Source: Pedobacter faecalis | GTDB taxonomy: Bacteria > Bacteroidota > Bacteroidia > Sphingobacteriales > Sphingobacteriaceae | Reading direction: 5' to 3' | DNA length: 64,000 nucleotides | Assembly: GCF_030182585.1 (NCBI RefSeq) | Contig: NZ_JARXOW010000001.1 | Span: 2,944,271 to 3,008,270, forward strand | In this document: positions 1 through 8,741 of the stretch, in pieces | Position numbering within the stretch: position 1 is the stretch's first letter | Layout of the letters: each line of letters begins with the position of its first letter | Translations under genes and position numbers: made by a program | The notes under the pieces: model-generated | What the model saw: only the letters and a program-made list of their open reading frames with translations | Databases searched by the model: none | What the model was told of the DNA's origin: nothing

Positions 1-279
1 TATCAAAAGGAGGAATCTCCTAATTTCAGGCTGAAAAATCACAATGAGCGCGATGATGCCTACACTCATAAACTTCTCAATAATGGCAGTAAGCAGCCTC
101 ATATCAAGTTGCCTTACGGCAAACCAGATTAGCACCACGATAAACATACCCAAGAGCAGGTTTACGGCAATGGTGTTCTTGATCAGGTTGTATAAATAAT
201 AGATCAGCAGAGCTACAAATATGATATCCACGATATCAGTTACCGTCACCTTCAGAAAGTCGAAGTCAAAGCCGTTCAT
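1..279 (-). CDS. cdaA: Diadenylate cyclase CdaA, N-terminal part (cut by window edge)
   Basis: This is the first 93 residues of a membrane-anchored diadenylate cyclase, which makes c-di-AMP from two ATP. The start is the ATG at 277-279 (MNGFDFDFLKV). Three hydrophobic segments follow, at about residues 15-35, 38-55 and 66-82. The last visible stretch, FQPEIRRFL, is a hallmark just before the DAC catalytic domain of the TIGR00159 (CdaA) family. The catalytic DGA and RHR motifs lie outside the window. The next gene downstream of its start, on the same strand, is folP (25 bases away), a pairing I recall as common in Bacteroidota. The call rests on the membrane region and that signature only. Confidence 0.85.
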   Translation of the reverse strand, partial: MNGFDFDFLKVTVTDIVDIIFVALLIYYLYNLIKNTIAVNLLLGMFIVVLIWFAVRQLDMRLLTAIIEKFMSVGIIALIVIFQPEIRRFLLLI

Positions 280-304
280 CGATGCAAGTTAGTGAAAATA
301 ATTA

Positions 305-1156
305 TTACTTCATGTTTTTAACAATAGCGATACATTCGGATGCGGCTTTTACATCGTGCACCCGCAATATTGTGGCTCCCTTCAATAGGGCGATAGTGTT
401 TACAACGGTTGTGCCATTAAGCGCTTCTCCCGCCGAGCCTCCGAGCAGTTTATATATCATGCCTTTTCGTGAAACGCCTACAAGGAGCGGAAGGCCGAAT
501 ATATGCAGGTCTTCCAAGCGGTTAAGAAGTTCATAATTCTGGTCTGTAGTCTTAGCAAATCCAAACCCGGGATCAATCATGATATCGTTCACCCCGAGCG
601 ATTTCAGTTTTGCAATGCGTGCTGAAAAATAATCTATCAGTTCAAGATTCAGATCTTTATAGTCTGTAAGCGTTTGCATAGTTTGGGGGTTACCACGCAT
701 GTGCATAATAATGTATGGGACCTTTAAGTCTGCCACCGTAGCAAACATAGCTTCATCAAGATCGCCGGCGGATATGTCGTTGACCAGGTGTGCGCCGGCC
801 TGCACAGCTTCCCGGGCCACCTTCGAACGGAACGTATCCACTGATATCACAACATCAGGAAATCTTTTAACGATAGCTTCCACAACAGGTGTCAGCCGGC
901 TTACTTCCTCATCGCTATGCACGTCAACAGCACCAGGCCTGGAAGAGTAGGCGCCGATGTCAATGAAGCTTGCGCCTTCATTTACAAAAGCTTCCGTACG
1001 GAGCAGTGCTTGTTCAACGGTAGTTACCCGGCTTTCACCATAAAATGAATCTGGTGTCAGGTTGAGAATTCCCATGACCGCTGGGGTACTCAGATCCACC
1101 AGCCTGCCTCTTATGTTTAGTGTACGTTTTGCGTTTAAAAATGTATCTTTAGCCAT
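305..1156 (-). CDS. folP: Dihydropteroate synthase
   Basis: FolP condenses p-aminobenzoate with dihydropterin pyrophosphate in cytoplasmic folate synthesis and is the sulfonamide target. The 283-residue length is normal for the TIM-barrel family. Signatures seen are GILNLTPDSF (29-38), DIGAYSSRPGA (66-76, pterin site), HMRG (152-155), DPGFGFAKT (196-204), SRKG (229-232) and the C-terminal RVHD (265-268). The start ATG is at 1154-1156. On the coding strand an exact TAnnTTTG box (1167-1174) ends only 10 nt before it, so the transcript may have a very short leader. The gene runs towards cdaA and diverges from the DUF1599 gene. Confidence 0.95.
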   Translation of the reverse strand: MAKDTFLNAKRTLNIRGRLVDLSTPAVMGILNLTPDSFYGESRVTTVEQALLRTEAFVNEGASFIDIGAYSSRPGAVDVHSDEEVSRLTPVVEAIVKRFPDVVISVDTFRSKVAREAVQAGAHLVNDISAGDLDEAMFATVADLKVPYIIMHMRGNPQTMQTLTDYKDLNLELIDYFSARIAKLKSLGVNDIMIDPGFGFAKTTDQNYELLNRLEDLHIFGLPLLVGVSRKGMIYKLLGGSAGEALNGTTVVNTIALLKGATILRVHDVKAASECIAIVKNMK

Positions 1157-1250
1157 TGTCGTTGTACAAACTTATATAAATAGTTCTATATCTTGGTAAC
1201 AGGCGTTACAGCGATATACTGGCTTAAATTTAATATTATAATTGGTTTTC

Positions 1251-1790
1251 GTGGCGAATACTTCACAGGAATATGATTCAGTAACAGCGGTTTGCAGGTC
1301 GTTGTTTTTAAAAAAGACTTATGATTATGGGACAGCCTGGCGCATTTTGCGGCCGGCGTCAATCACAGATCAGATTTTTATTAAAGCACAGCGCATTCGT
1401 ACGCTTGAAGAGACAGGGGTATCCAAGGTTGGCGATGGTGTAACAGACGAATACATTGGCATTGTGAATTATTGTATCATAGGAATGATGCAACTTGAGC
1501 TGGGACCGGAAGATCCGTATGAACTCGAACCTGCCTTAGTGGAACAATTGTTTGACCAGAAAGTAAGGGAAACCAAAACCTTAATGTTCGCAAAGAACCA
1601 TGATTATGGTGAGGCCTGGCGCGATATGCGCATCAGTTCACTCACCGATTTGATCCTGATGAAAATCTTGCGGGTCAAGCAGATTGAGGACAACCAAGGT
1701 AAAACGCTTGCTTCCGAGGGAGTAAGCGCTAACTATCAGGATATGCTCAACTATGCAGTATTTGCATTAATAAGGCTGGGACTTAAATAA
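1251..1790 (+). CDS. DUF1599 family protein with internal duplication
   Basis: A small, probably cytoplasmic protein of about 180 residues matching the DUF1599 family, whose biochemical role I do not know. It is built of two similar halves: DYGTAWR...SITDQIFIKAQRI near residue 25 and DYGEAWR...SLTDLILMKILRV near residue 112. Both share a DYGxAWR / TDxIxxK / R pattern, so the gene looks like a fused tandem duplication of a helical unit. There is no ATG. I chose GTG at 1251 because a TAAATTTA element (one mismatch to TAnnTTTG) lies at 1225-1232; TTG at 1242 is the alternative. The DoxX gene follows after 9 bases, probably in one operon. Confidence 0.8.
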   Translation: MANTSQEYDSVTAVCRSLFLKKTYDYGTAWRILRPASITDQIFIKAQRIRTLEETGVSKVGDGVTDEYIGIVNYCIIGMMQLELGPEDPYELEPALVEQLFDQKVRETKTLMFAKNHDYGEAWRDMRISSLTDLILMKILRVKQIEDNQGKTLASEGVSANYQDMLNYAVFALIRLGLK

Positions 1791-1799
1791 AATCAAAGC

Positions 1800-2951
1800 A
1801 TGAAAAGAATCGCGCTTAATTTTTCACGAATATTTGTTGGAACGCTATTTATATTCTCTGGCCTGATTAAGGCCAATGATCCGCTTGGCTTCGGATATAA
1901 ACTTCAAGAATATTTTGAGGTTTTCCATATGCCTTTCCTTAGCGGCTGGGCAACCGGAATTGCCATCATGCTTTGTGTGTTCGAGGTCGTGCTAGGGGCT
2001 TTGCTGCTGCTTGGGTTCTGGCGCAGGGAGGTCACCCTGGGTCTATTGCTCGTCATAATTTTTTTTACATTTCTAACCTTTGTTTCCGCTTTCTTTAAAG
2101 TAGTGACATCCTGTGGCTGCTTCGGGGACGCAATCCCTCTTACGCCTTGGCAATCTTTTACCAAAGATGTTGTGTTGCTTGTCCTTATCGTTTACCTGTT
2201 CCGCTATGCTGATGTTATTCGGCCTGTCACCAGCAATTCCTCTGCGCAGAAGGCAACATTTCTTATTGTTCTGCTCGTTTCGCTCGGATTCAGTCTTTAC
2301 ACCTATAACCGTCTGCCTGTAATAGACTTTCTCCCTTATAAGGTCGGTGCTAATCTACCGGAACTGATGAAAATTCCTGCGGGCGCCGTACCAGACGAGT
2401 ACGAGATTACCTACAAGATGAAAAACAAAGCAACCGGTGAGGAGAAAGTAATAAATGACAAGGATTACCTTAAAACCGGGATATGGCAGGATGAAAACTG
2501 GGAGATCGTCGGCGATCCCGAAAGCCGGTTAGTTAAAGAGGGCTTCAAGCCGAAGATTCGTGACCTCATGATTACTGATGCTTCGGGCACAGACTATACA
2601 AAAGAATTGATCGAGAACCCCTATTATAACCTGGTCGTGGTGGCATACGATCTGAGTGCAACAAATGAAACTGCCATGGGGAACTTGAACGCATTATCGT
2701 TAAATGCAGTAGAGCAGTTTCATATTCGTACTGTAATGCTAACCTCAGCGGCCGCGCAGACCGCAGACGCTTACAGCAAACGAATGAAACTCTTTATGGA
2801 GGTGTTTTATGCCGATGCGGTACCACTGAAAAGCATGGTTAGGGCAAATCCAGGAGTGATGCTACTTAAGAACGGTGTAGTTATAAACAAATGGCATCAT
2901 AGTGCGGTTCCATCGTTCGACGAGCTCTCACGGGAGTATTTTGCTAAATAG
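1800..2951 (+). CDS. DoxX-like inner-membrane protein with C-terminal soluble domain (BT_3928-type)
   Basis: A 383-residue membrane protein. The first half has about five hydrophobic segments (roughly residues 8-24, 50-72, 78-100, 122-138 and 150-168) and resembles the DoxX/MauE family. A CGCFGD motif (C105, C107) lies at the end of a membrane segment and could be redox-active. Residues from about 180 onward form a soluble domain that looks thioredoxin-like in its predicted beta/alpha layout but has no CxxC. I recall the architecture as that annotated BT_3928 family in Bacteroidota. A role in periplasmic redox or respiration is inference. It follows the DUF1599 gene by 9 bases and precedes the permease by 5. 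Confidence 0.75.
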   Translation: MKRIALNFSRIFVGTLFIFSGLIKANDPLGFGYKLQEYFEVFHMPFLSGWATGIAIMLCVFEVVLGALLLLGFWRREVTLGLLLVIIFFTFLTFVSAFFKVVTSCGCFGDAIPLTPWQSFTKDVVLLVLIVYLFRYADVIRPVTSNSSAQKATFLIVLLVSLGFSLYTYNRLPVIDFLPYKVGANLPELMKIPAGAVPDEYEITYKMKNKATGEEKVINDKDYLKTGIWQDENWEIVGDPESRLVKEGFKPKIRDLMITDASGTDYTKELIENPYYNLVVVAYDLSATNETAMGNLNALSLNAVEQFHIRTVMLTSAAAQTADAYSKRMKLFMEVFYADAVPLKSMVRANPGVMLLKNGVVINKWHHSAVPSFDELSREYFAK

Positions 2952-2956
2952 TCCTG

Positions 2957-4012
2957 ATGATACGTTATACCCTCCATAAAATTTCCTATGGATTTGCCGT
3001 GATGACGGGTGTGGTTATCATTGTCTTTATACTTTTTAACATTTTGCCCGGCGACCCGGCCCGGATGACAATGGGTCAGCGCGCCGATGTCCAATCGCTG
3101 GAAGCAGTGCGTAAAGAATTCGGATTAGACCAATCGCGCGGCACCCAATTTCTTTTATACATAAACGACCTTTCGCCAGTTAGCGTTCACGACAACAGCC
3201 ATGCCGACATCCAGAAATATACCCTCCTGGCATCCGTGGAAGTCGGCAGGAAGGTACTCGTAATTAAAGTTCCATACCTTCGGCGCTCCTATCAAACCAA
3301 ACGTGAAGTAACCACCATCCTTGCAGAAACAGTTCCCAATACCATAGTGCTGGCTTCAGCTGCAATGTTACTTGCTACAGTTACAGGCGTATTTTTGGGC
3401 GTGCTTTCCGCAGTTAATAAAGACACCTGGATAGACAGATCAGCGAACGGATTTGCCATCGTAGGTATTTCTTCTCCGTCCTTTTTTGCCGGTATTATCA
3501 TTGCCTGGCTTTTTGGTTTTGTGCTAAGGGAGTATACCGGTTTAAGCATGTCGGGCAGTCTATATAGTTACGATCCTTTCCAAGGGGAAATAATGACGCT
3601 GCACAACCTCTGGCTTCCTATGATCACACTTGCCCTTCGTCCTTTGGCAGTTATTGTACAGCTTACCAGAAGTACTATGCTCGACGTGCTTTCTCAGGAT
3701 TATATACGCACAGCCAAGGCTAAGGGACTCGGTCGACTAACGATTATTTGGAAGCATGCACTTCGCAATGCCATTAATCCGGTGATCACTGCAATTTCCG
3801 GCTGGTTTGCATCCTTACTCGCAGGTTCGTTTTTCGTGGAATACATCTTCGGATACAATGGACTAGGACGTACGACGGTCACCGCGCTTGAAATGTCTGA
3901 CTTTCCGGTGGTCATGGGGTCCATATTATTTATCTCTCTTGTGTTCATCGTAATTAATATCTTATCCGACATATTATATGCCTTTGCTGATCCAAGGGTA
4001 AAACTGGTATAA
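2957..4012 (+). CDS. ABC transporter permease, OppB/DppB type
   Basis: A 351-residue inner-membrane permease of the binding-protein-dependent transport family. The N-terminal membrane anchor is followed by the GDPAR motif typical of OppB/DppB proteins (NILPGDPAR, about residues 28-36). Five further membrane segments come after, with the cytoplasmic EAA loop DYIRTAKAKGLG at about residues 248-259, which docks on the ATPase. No OppC, ATPase or binding-protein gene lies nearby, so its partners must be elsewhere or missing. The substrate (peptides are usual in the family) cannot be told. It starts 5 bases after the DoxX-like gene and ends 3 bases before aroK. Confidence 0.85.
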   Translation: MIRYTLHKISYGFAVMTGVVIIVFILFNILPGDPARMTMGQRADVQSLEAVRKEFGLDQSRGTQFLLYINDLSPVSVHDNSHADIQKYTLLASVEVGRKVLVIKVPYLRRSYQTKREVTTILAETVPNTIVLASAAMLLATVTGVFLGVLSAVNKDTWIDRSANGFAIVGISSPSFFAGIIIAWLFGFVLREYTGLSMSGSLYSYDPFQGEIMTLHNLWLPMITLALRPLAVIVQLTRSTMLDVLSQDYIRTAKAKGLGRLTIIWKHALRNAINPVITAISGWFASLLAGSFFVEYIFGYNGLGRTTVTALEMSDFPVVMGSILFISLVFIVINILSDILYAFADPRVKLV

Positions 4013-4015
4013 ACA

Positions 4016-4537
4016 ATGATTGTTTTTCTGACAGGCTTCATGGGGTGTGGCAAAAGCACCAACGGACGTAAGCTCGCCGCGGCGATGCAGTACGCATTTA
4101 TTGATCTTGATGCAGAGATTGAAAAGCTTGCCAATGGATCTATCGCAGGGTATTTCGATGCTCACGGAGAACATGCTTTCAGGGAACTGGAAAGCATGTT
4201 GTTGAAAACATTTGATTTCCCGCCAAATGCGATAGTAGCGACGGGTGGCGGCACACCATGCTATGCCGACAACATGAATTGGATGATATCAAACGGGCTG
4301 ACCATTTATATTGAGATGACGCCGTCGGCCCTCGCAAAACGATTAGAGCGTGGCAAAGACAAACGGCCCCTGATCAGGAATCTAAGTCAGCAAGAACTGA
4401 TAAGCTTTATCCAGCAAAAGCTAGTTGAGCGCGAGCCATTTTATAAACGGGCAGAGATTGTCCTCAACGGACTCAATTTTGATGTGCAGGATTGTAAGCA
4501 AATCGTCCTTAACGCCACTCAGAAGAGGCAGAGATAA
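4016..4537 (+). CDS. aroK: Shikimate kinase
   Basis: Phosphorylates shikimate at O-3 with ATP in the pathway to chorismate and aromatic amino acids; cytoplasmic. At 173 residues it has the usual size. The Walker A loop GCGKST (10-15) sits at the N-terminus, IDLDAEIE (29-36) supplies the shikimate-binding Asp, FRELES carries the substrate Arg, and ATGGGTPC is the glycine-rich Walker B-type region. The lid Arg is in DKRPLI. The gene is 3 bases behind the permease. Its 3' end overlaps the convergent truA by 29 bases, so no terminator fits between them. Confidence 0.94.
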   Translation: MIVFLTGFMGCGKSTNGRKLAAAMQYAFIDLDAEIEKLANGSIAGYFDAHGEHAFRELESMLLKTFDFPPNAIVATGGGTPCYADNMNWMISNGLTIYIEMTPSALAKRLERGKDKRPLIRNLSQQELISFIQQKLVEREPFYKRAEIVLNGLNFDVQDCKQIVLNATQKRQR

Positions 4538-5303
4538 GCGAAAAGTCGGTACGAGCAGGGAGGTTGAGATACGGGTAAGTCACCTTCGAAAGATATAGGC
4601 CCTGAGGATGTGCAGGATCCAGAAACTTAGGTATGCTCCTGGTCACAAGATAGCTTTGAAATTCGTCAACACTGAGCGAGCCCCGGCCAATCTTAAGTAA
4701 CTGACCCATAATAATCCTGATCATCTTTGCAAGAAAGCGGTTAGACGAGATATGAAAGCGTAATTTGTCGCCTCTCGGATCTATAGCGAGCGTTGCAGAC
4801 ATCACATTGCAGATTGTATGCTCATATTTGTCCGGGCCAGTACAGAAACATCGGTAGTCTTTATAGAAAGGTAGCAATCCTACGGCTCTTTTCATCTCGT
4901 CAAACTTCAGGTTGTCCAACAGGTAGAAAGAACTCAAACCATTCAGGAAAGGGTCTTTGTAGAAGTGCATGAAGTAGTCGTAAGACCGGAGTACCGCATC
5001 AAACCTCGCATGGCGGTTTTCTGCCACAGGGATAATGTCGAACACCGCAATGCCTACCGGCAATATTTTATTTATGCGAAATACCAGGTCAAAGTCCCAG
5101 GATTGCGGCAGGTCAACGTGAAAAAAGAACTGGGTGGCATGTACGTGAGCATCAGTACGTCCGCAACCAACTACCTCAATCCTGGTTTTAAAGATATCAC
5201 TAAGCGCTTGTTCAATCACGCCCTGTATGTTTGGCAGGCATGGCTGTTTTTGCCATCCGCTATAACGGAGTCCGTTATAGCCAATATGAAAAAAATACCT
5301 CAC
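4509..5303 (-). CDS. truA: tRNA pseudouridine(38-40) synthase
   Basis: TruA isomerises uridines 38-40 in the anticodon stem-loop of tRNAs. The protein has 264 residues, a typical length. The catalytic Asp is D51 in GCGRTDAHVHA. Family landmarks are GWQKQP near residue 17, FRYDYF-like SYDYFMHF near residue 107 and the C-terminal RFLAKMIR substrate segment. The start is GTG (5301-5303), placed directly after the TAA of the hexosaminidase gene (TAAGTG on the coding strand), which suggests translational coupling. The 3' end overlaps aroK by 29 bases on the other strand. Confidence 0.93.
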   Translation of the reverse strand: MRYFFHIGYNGLRYSGWQKQPCLPNIQGVIEQALSDIFKTRIEVVGCGRTDAHVHATQFFFHVDLPQSWDFDLVFRINKILPVGIAVFDIIPVAENRHARFDAVLRSYDYFMHFYKDPFLNGLSSFYLLDNLKFDEMKRAVGLLPFYKDYRCFCTGPDKYEHTICNVMSATLAIDPRGDKLRFHISSNRFLAKMIRIIMGQLLKIGRGSLSVDEFQSYLVTRSIPKFLDPAHPQGLYLSKVTYPYLNLPARTDFSLISASSEWR

Positions 5304-7214
5304 TTATTTCTTCCCAGCTCGCTTATTTAGTTCCTCAACAGGCATAACCATCATGCGTCCAACGCGCTGTTTGCCACGGTAAGTAATCACTTTAAGCGTG
5401 GAAGCTTCTTTCGGAACCGTTAGTTTCTCGGTGTACTTCGGATAAAAGTAGTCAGGGAAAGAGTTGTCAAAGCTGTAATGAATACTGAGATCTTCCACTT
5501 CGGTACTTAGTTCAATCATTAATTGCTTATCAGCCGACCTGCTTACGTTGAAGATCGGATCGTAAACACTGGGCGCATATTTCGTTTCAGCTACGTCCAG
5601 GCGTTTAAAGTGCTGCTCAACCCGGCCAAAAAAATTCTTCCAGTTTTTTTTCTCTGGCTGCGACCAAACAGACTCAGCTATAGCAAATCCACGTGGCCAG
5701 GTCATGTATTCGGCCTGGCGAATATTATAAACCTGTTCGGTCCACAAGTTACCCTGACCACCTTTAATATAGCGTATATCAGCACCCGGGGGAACCGGAT
5801 CGAATTCATAGGATTTGCTCAGGCGGAGTGAAGCATACACACGAGGCTCTGTAATCGGGTCGGCCTGCATGTAGTCCAGATAAGCATAGGTAGTCGGACT
5901 CATCACTACTTCGTGTTTCTTCTTCGCTGCATCCAAACCGTATTTCATGCCGCGCCAACTCATTACCGCTACACTGGGAGGCATACCCCCGTCCAGTATT
6001 TCATCCCATCCGATGAATTTTTTCCCTTTTGATTCTACGATCTTCTGAACACGTTTCGTGAAATATCCCTGAACTTCATGCATGTTGCGCAAGCCCTCAC
6101 GTTTCATAAGCGCTTTGATCTGTTCATTCTTCTGCCAGAAATTTATCGGCGCTTCGTCGCCACCCATATGTATATACTGGAAGGGAAACAACGCTGCGAT
6201 CTGCGTGACCACCGTGTCAAGGAAGCTGTAAACGCGTTCGTTTGCCGGACATAGTGTATTGTCTACCAACGCTATCGGTGGCGCGCCCCTCGACCAGTCC
6301 ATAATCTGTTCACCCGACCGCACACGGTAGTTGACGGCTTCCGGAGTGCAGGAAAGTTCCGGATAGGCTGCAATAGCTGCCAGACTATGCCCAGGCACAT
6401 CGATTTCAGGCAAAATATTCACAAAACGCTCCTGTGCGTACTGCACCAGCTCCCGGATGTCATCCTGTGTATAAAAGCCTCCGTAATCTCTCGGCTCGTC
6501 TGCCGCAGGTGGAGCAAAATAACCAAACTCACCAACGCGTTTAACCCGCCAGGCACCTACTTCAGTAAGTTTGGGAAGCCCTTTAATTTCAATACGCCAT
6601 CCTTCGTCGTCGGCCAGATGCAAATGAAGGATATTGTATTTATACCTAACCATCGCGTCTATATACTGTTTAACCTCTTCCTTCGTGAAGAAATGACGGG
6701 AAACATCAAACATAAGTCCACGCCAGCCTAGCCTCGGATAATCCGTTATATCTGCGCAGGGTGCCTGCCAGTCCACATTCGTCACTTTTTCCATGCTTTC
6801 AATTTCCGCTGGGAAAAGCTGTATCAGGCTTTGCGCGCCATAAAATAATCCAGCCGCTTTATTGGCTTTGATGGTAACCTTTTCAGGCGTCACATTAAGC
6901 TGGTAACCTTCATCGCCCAGCGCCGGGCTGGCCCGGTTATTCAGTTCCAGCACAATAACCGGTCGCTCTGCGTGCTGTACCACGGAAACGAAACTGCCCG
7001 TTGGTTTAGAAAAACGCTCCTGTAAAAACGCCGTCACCTGTTTTAGTTCAGGGAGCGCGGGCGACTGTATCACAACGTTTTCAGGCAATATAAAGTAACC
7101 TTCCAGCTTAGTAACAGATACAGGTTCAGGTATAATGGCGATTTCTGGCTTTGTCTGTGCATTACTTTGAAAAGCCAGCGTTAAGAGACAAGCAAGGATA
7201 AGGAGTTTTTTCAT
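5304..7214 (-). CDS. Beta-N-acetylhexosaminidase, GH20
   Basis: An exported 636-residue exo-hexosaminidase that removes terminal GlcNAc/GalNAc from glycans or chitin/peptidoglycan fragments. It has a signal peptide (residues 1-20, ending SNAQ), an alpha/beta GH20b domain (about 22-150) and the GH20 TIM barrel (about 155-500). The catalytic pair is D353-E354 in HMGGDEA. HLHLADDEGWR (197-207) and the ILPEIDVPGH segment (267-276) are further GH20 marks. The C-terminal 100 residues form a small beta domain. It lies 43 bases upstream of the next minus gene's stop and abuts truA. Periplasmic rather than surface location is inferred from the absence of a lipobox. Confidence 0.93.
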   Translation of the reverse strand: MKKLLILACLLTLAFQSNAQTKPEIAIIPEPVSVTKLEGYFILPENVVIQSPALPELKQVTAFLQERFSKPTGSFVSVVQHAERPVIVLELNNRASPALGDEGYQLNVTPEKVTIKANKAAGLFYGAQSLIQLFPAEIESMEKVTNVDWQAPCADITDYPRLGWRGLMFDVSRHFFTKEEVKQYIDAMVRYKYNILHLHLADDEGWRIEIKGLPKLTEVGAWRVKRVGEFGYFAPPAADEPRDYGGFYTQDDIRELVQYAQERFVNILPEIDVPGHSLAAIAAYPELSCTPEAVNYRVRSGEQIMDWSRGAPPIALVDNTLCPANERVYSFLDTVVTQIAALFPFQYIHMGGDEAPINFWQKNEQIKALMKREGLRNMHEVQGYFTKRVQKIVESKGKKFIGWDEILDGGMPPSVAVMSWRGMKYGLDAAKKKHEVVMSPTTYAYLDYMQADPITEPRVYASLRLSKSYEFDPVPPGADIRYIKGGQGNLWTEQVYNIRQAEYMTWPRGFAIAESVWSQPEKKNWKNFFGRVEQHFKRLDVAETKYAPSVYDPIFNVSRSADKQLMIELSTEVEDLSIHYSFDNSFPDYFYPKYTEKLTVPKEASTLKVITYRGKQRVGRMMVMPVEELNKRAGKK

Positions 7215-7257
7215 AATGTCACGTAATTCGTAAAAATAGTCATAAATTCCGAACCCT

Positions 7258-8664
7258 TCACTTCAATGCATCAAGAACTGCAAATAGTTTGCTTTTAATA
7301 CCAGATCCTGAGTAGTTGTTTACATTAATAACGACAACGTATTTGCGACCGGCACCGCTCGTATGGTATCCTGCATAAGCTAATACATCGCTAATGGTTC
7401 CACTTTTCAACCTCATGCCATTATTCAGAGGCAGCGATTTTAAAAAGTCTGTAAACCAAGGCGCTGATTGCGCCCGGTACAGAACCGTAGCCATTGCGGC
7501 CGTCGACACCCTGTTAGCCGGACTCAGGCCGCTTCCGTCAAGCATCTTTAACGAGCCGCGCGCCACGCCTCGGCCGACCCAGTGATTTACAATTAAGTCA
7601 ACGCCAGCTGCCGTTGTAGCCTTTTTACCGGCTTTCCAGGCTAGGGTACGTATGAGATGCTCGCCGTACAGGTTAATGCTTTTCTGATTGAACAAATAAA
7701 CAATATCCGCTAAGGAAGGGGAGTTCAACGTTACCAGCGCTCTTCCAGCAGCCGGAATTTCTTCCCCTGCTAAAGTGAGGCGCCTTCCGGTACTCGGATC
7801 CCCCGTCGCCGGAATACCCAACCGGCTCAAGGTGTCCCGCAACCGCAGCGCAGCATCATAAGCCGGTTCGGGCAATGCCACTGAAATTCCTGACTTCGCG
7901 ATCCCTGAAGCCCAGGTACCGCGCAAATAGGCGGTATTCGACAGCGGTGGGAGATAGGCATACACCTGATCCCCGGAACCCCTTGCTCCGCTTGAGATCT
8001 CATTGACGATCCGGATGTATGGCATTTCCGGTACAATGCGGGTTACCGACACTTTGCCGCCGATGGTTGACAGATGGATGTCAAATTGATTTTCCCTCCA
8101 GCTCAGGCCCGAGGCAGCCGCTCCATAGTAGTTTCCAATATCTTGCCATATCCAGCCATCCGGCGTCTGTGGCGATCCCCAGACCAGGTCGTCACCGATG
8201 ATGCGGCCGGTTATTTTCCTGATCCCAGCTTGCCTCACCGCCGTTACCCACTGGTCCAGAACGTTCTTTTCCTTCGTGTTCGGATAACGCCAGGAGCCTA
8301 GGGTCGGGTCGCCACCACCTTTGATGATCAGGTCGCCCTGCAATGTGCCGTCGGGGCTGATGCTTCCCGAATAAACCAGACTTGTGCTGTATCGGAAATC
8401 CGGGCCTAACAGTTCCAGGGCAGTTGCTGAAGTGATGGTCTTTAGTGTCGATGCGGGTGCCAGCCCGATGTCCTCGTTCTTCGCAAAGATTTTGTCGCCG
8501 GTACTTGCATCAAGAATACAGATCGAACTGATCGCATGCCTGGTTTGCGGGTCGTTTTCAAAGTCAGCAAAAGCTTTCCTAAGGCGCTCCGAAGGAGCCT
8601 GCGCCAGAAGAGCACCGTTAAATACTGCTATAAAAAGAATAGAGGTCAGGAGTTTTTCAAACAT
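7258..8664 (-). CDS. dacB: D-alanyl-D-alanine carboxypeptidase/endopeptidase (PBP4, peptidase S13)
   Basis: A periplasmic penicillin-binding protein that trims or cuts peptidoglycan cross-links. I chose the ATG at 8662-8664 (MFEKLLTSILF), which gives a signal peptide ending ALLAQ and a 468-residue protein. The longer open frame to 8712 would run through the asd terminator hairpin at 8671-8708. The three active-site motifs of serine penicilloyl transferases are visible: SxxK in APASTLK, SxN in KSINLYGE and KSG in RLKSGT. A large insert domain between the first and second motif is typical of PBP4. Upstream is asd, cleanly separated by the terminator. Confidence 0.92.
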   Translation of the reverse strand: MFEKLLTSILFIAVFNGALLAQAPSERLRKAFADFENDPQTRHAISSICILDASTGDKIFAKNEDIGLAPASTLKTITSATALELLGPDFRYSTSLVYSGSISPDGTLQGDLIIKGGGDPTLGSWRYPNTKEKNVLDQWVTAVRQAGIRKITGRIIGDDLVWGSPQTPDGWIWQDIGNYYGAAASGLSWRENQFDIHLSTIGGKVSVTRIVPEMPYIRIVNEISSGARGSGDQVYAYLPPLSNTAYLRGTWASGIAKSGISVALPEPAYDAALRLRDTLSRLGIPATGDPSTGRRLTLAGEEIPAAGRALVTLNSPSLADIVYLFNQKSINLYGEHLIRTLAWKAGKKATTAAGVDLIVNHWVGRGVARGSLKMLDGSGLSPANRVSTAAMATVLYRAQSAPWFTDFLKSLPLNNGMRLKSGTISDVLAYAGYHTSGAGRKYVVVINVNNYSGSGIKSKLFAVLDALK

Positions 8665-8670
8665 AAGATT

Positions 8671-8708
8671 ATAAAAACAAAATGCAGGACTGGTTTTCCA
8701 GCCCTGCA
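8671..8708 (-). terminator. Rho-independent terminator of asd
   Basis: On the minus strand an 11-bp stem (arms 8698-8708 and 8683-8693, one G-U pair) closes an AAAA loop and is followed by a T-rich tail at 8671-8682. It lies 34 bases after the asd stop codon and just before the chosen dacB start. Confidence 0.9.
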
Positions 8709-8741
8709 TCAATTAACGCACCATTCCGGCGCTGATTCTAA

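Noticed and set aside
282..536. Plus-strand open frame opposite folP
   Set aside because: It is a shadow of the folP coding strand, with no family features and no start signal.
8665..8712. N-terminal extension of dacB
   Set aside because: It crosses the asd terminator hairpin and would bury the signal peptide that begins at 8664.
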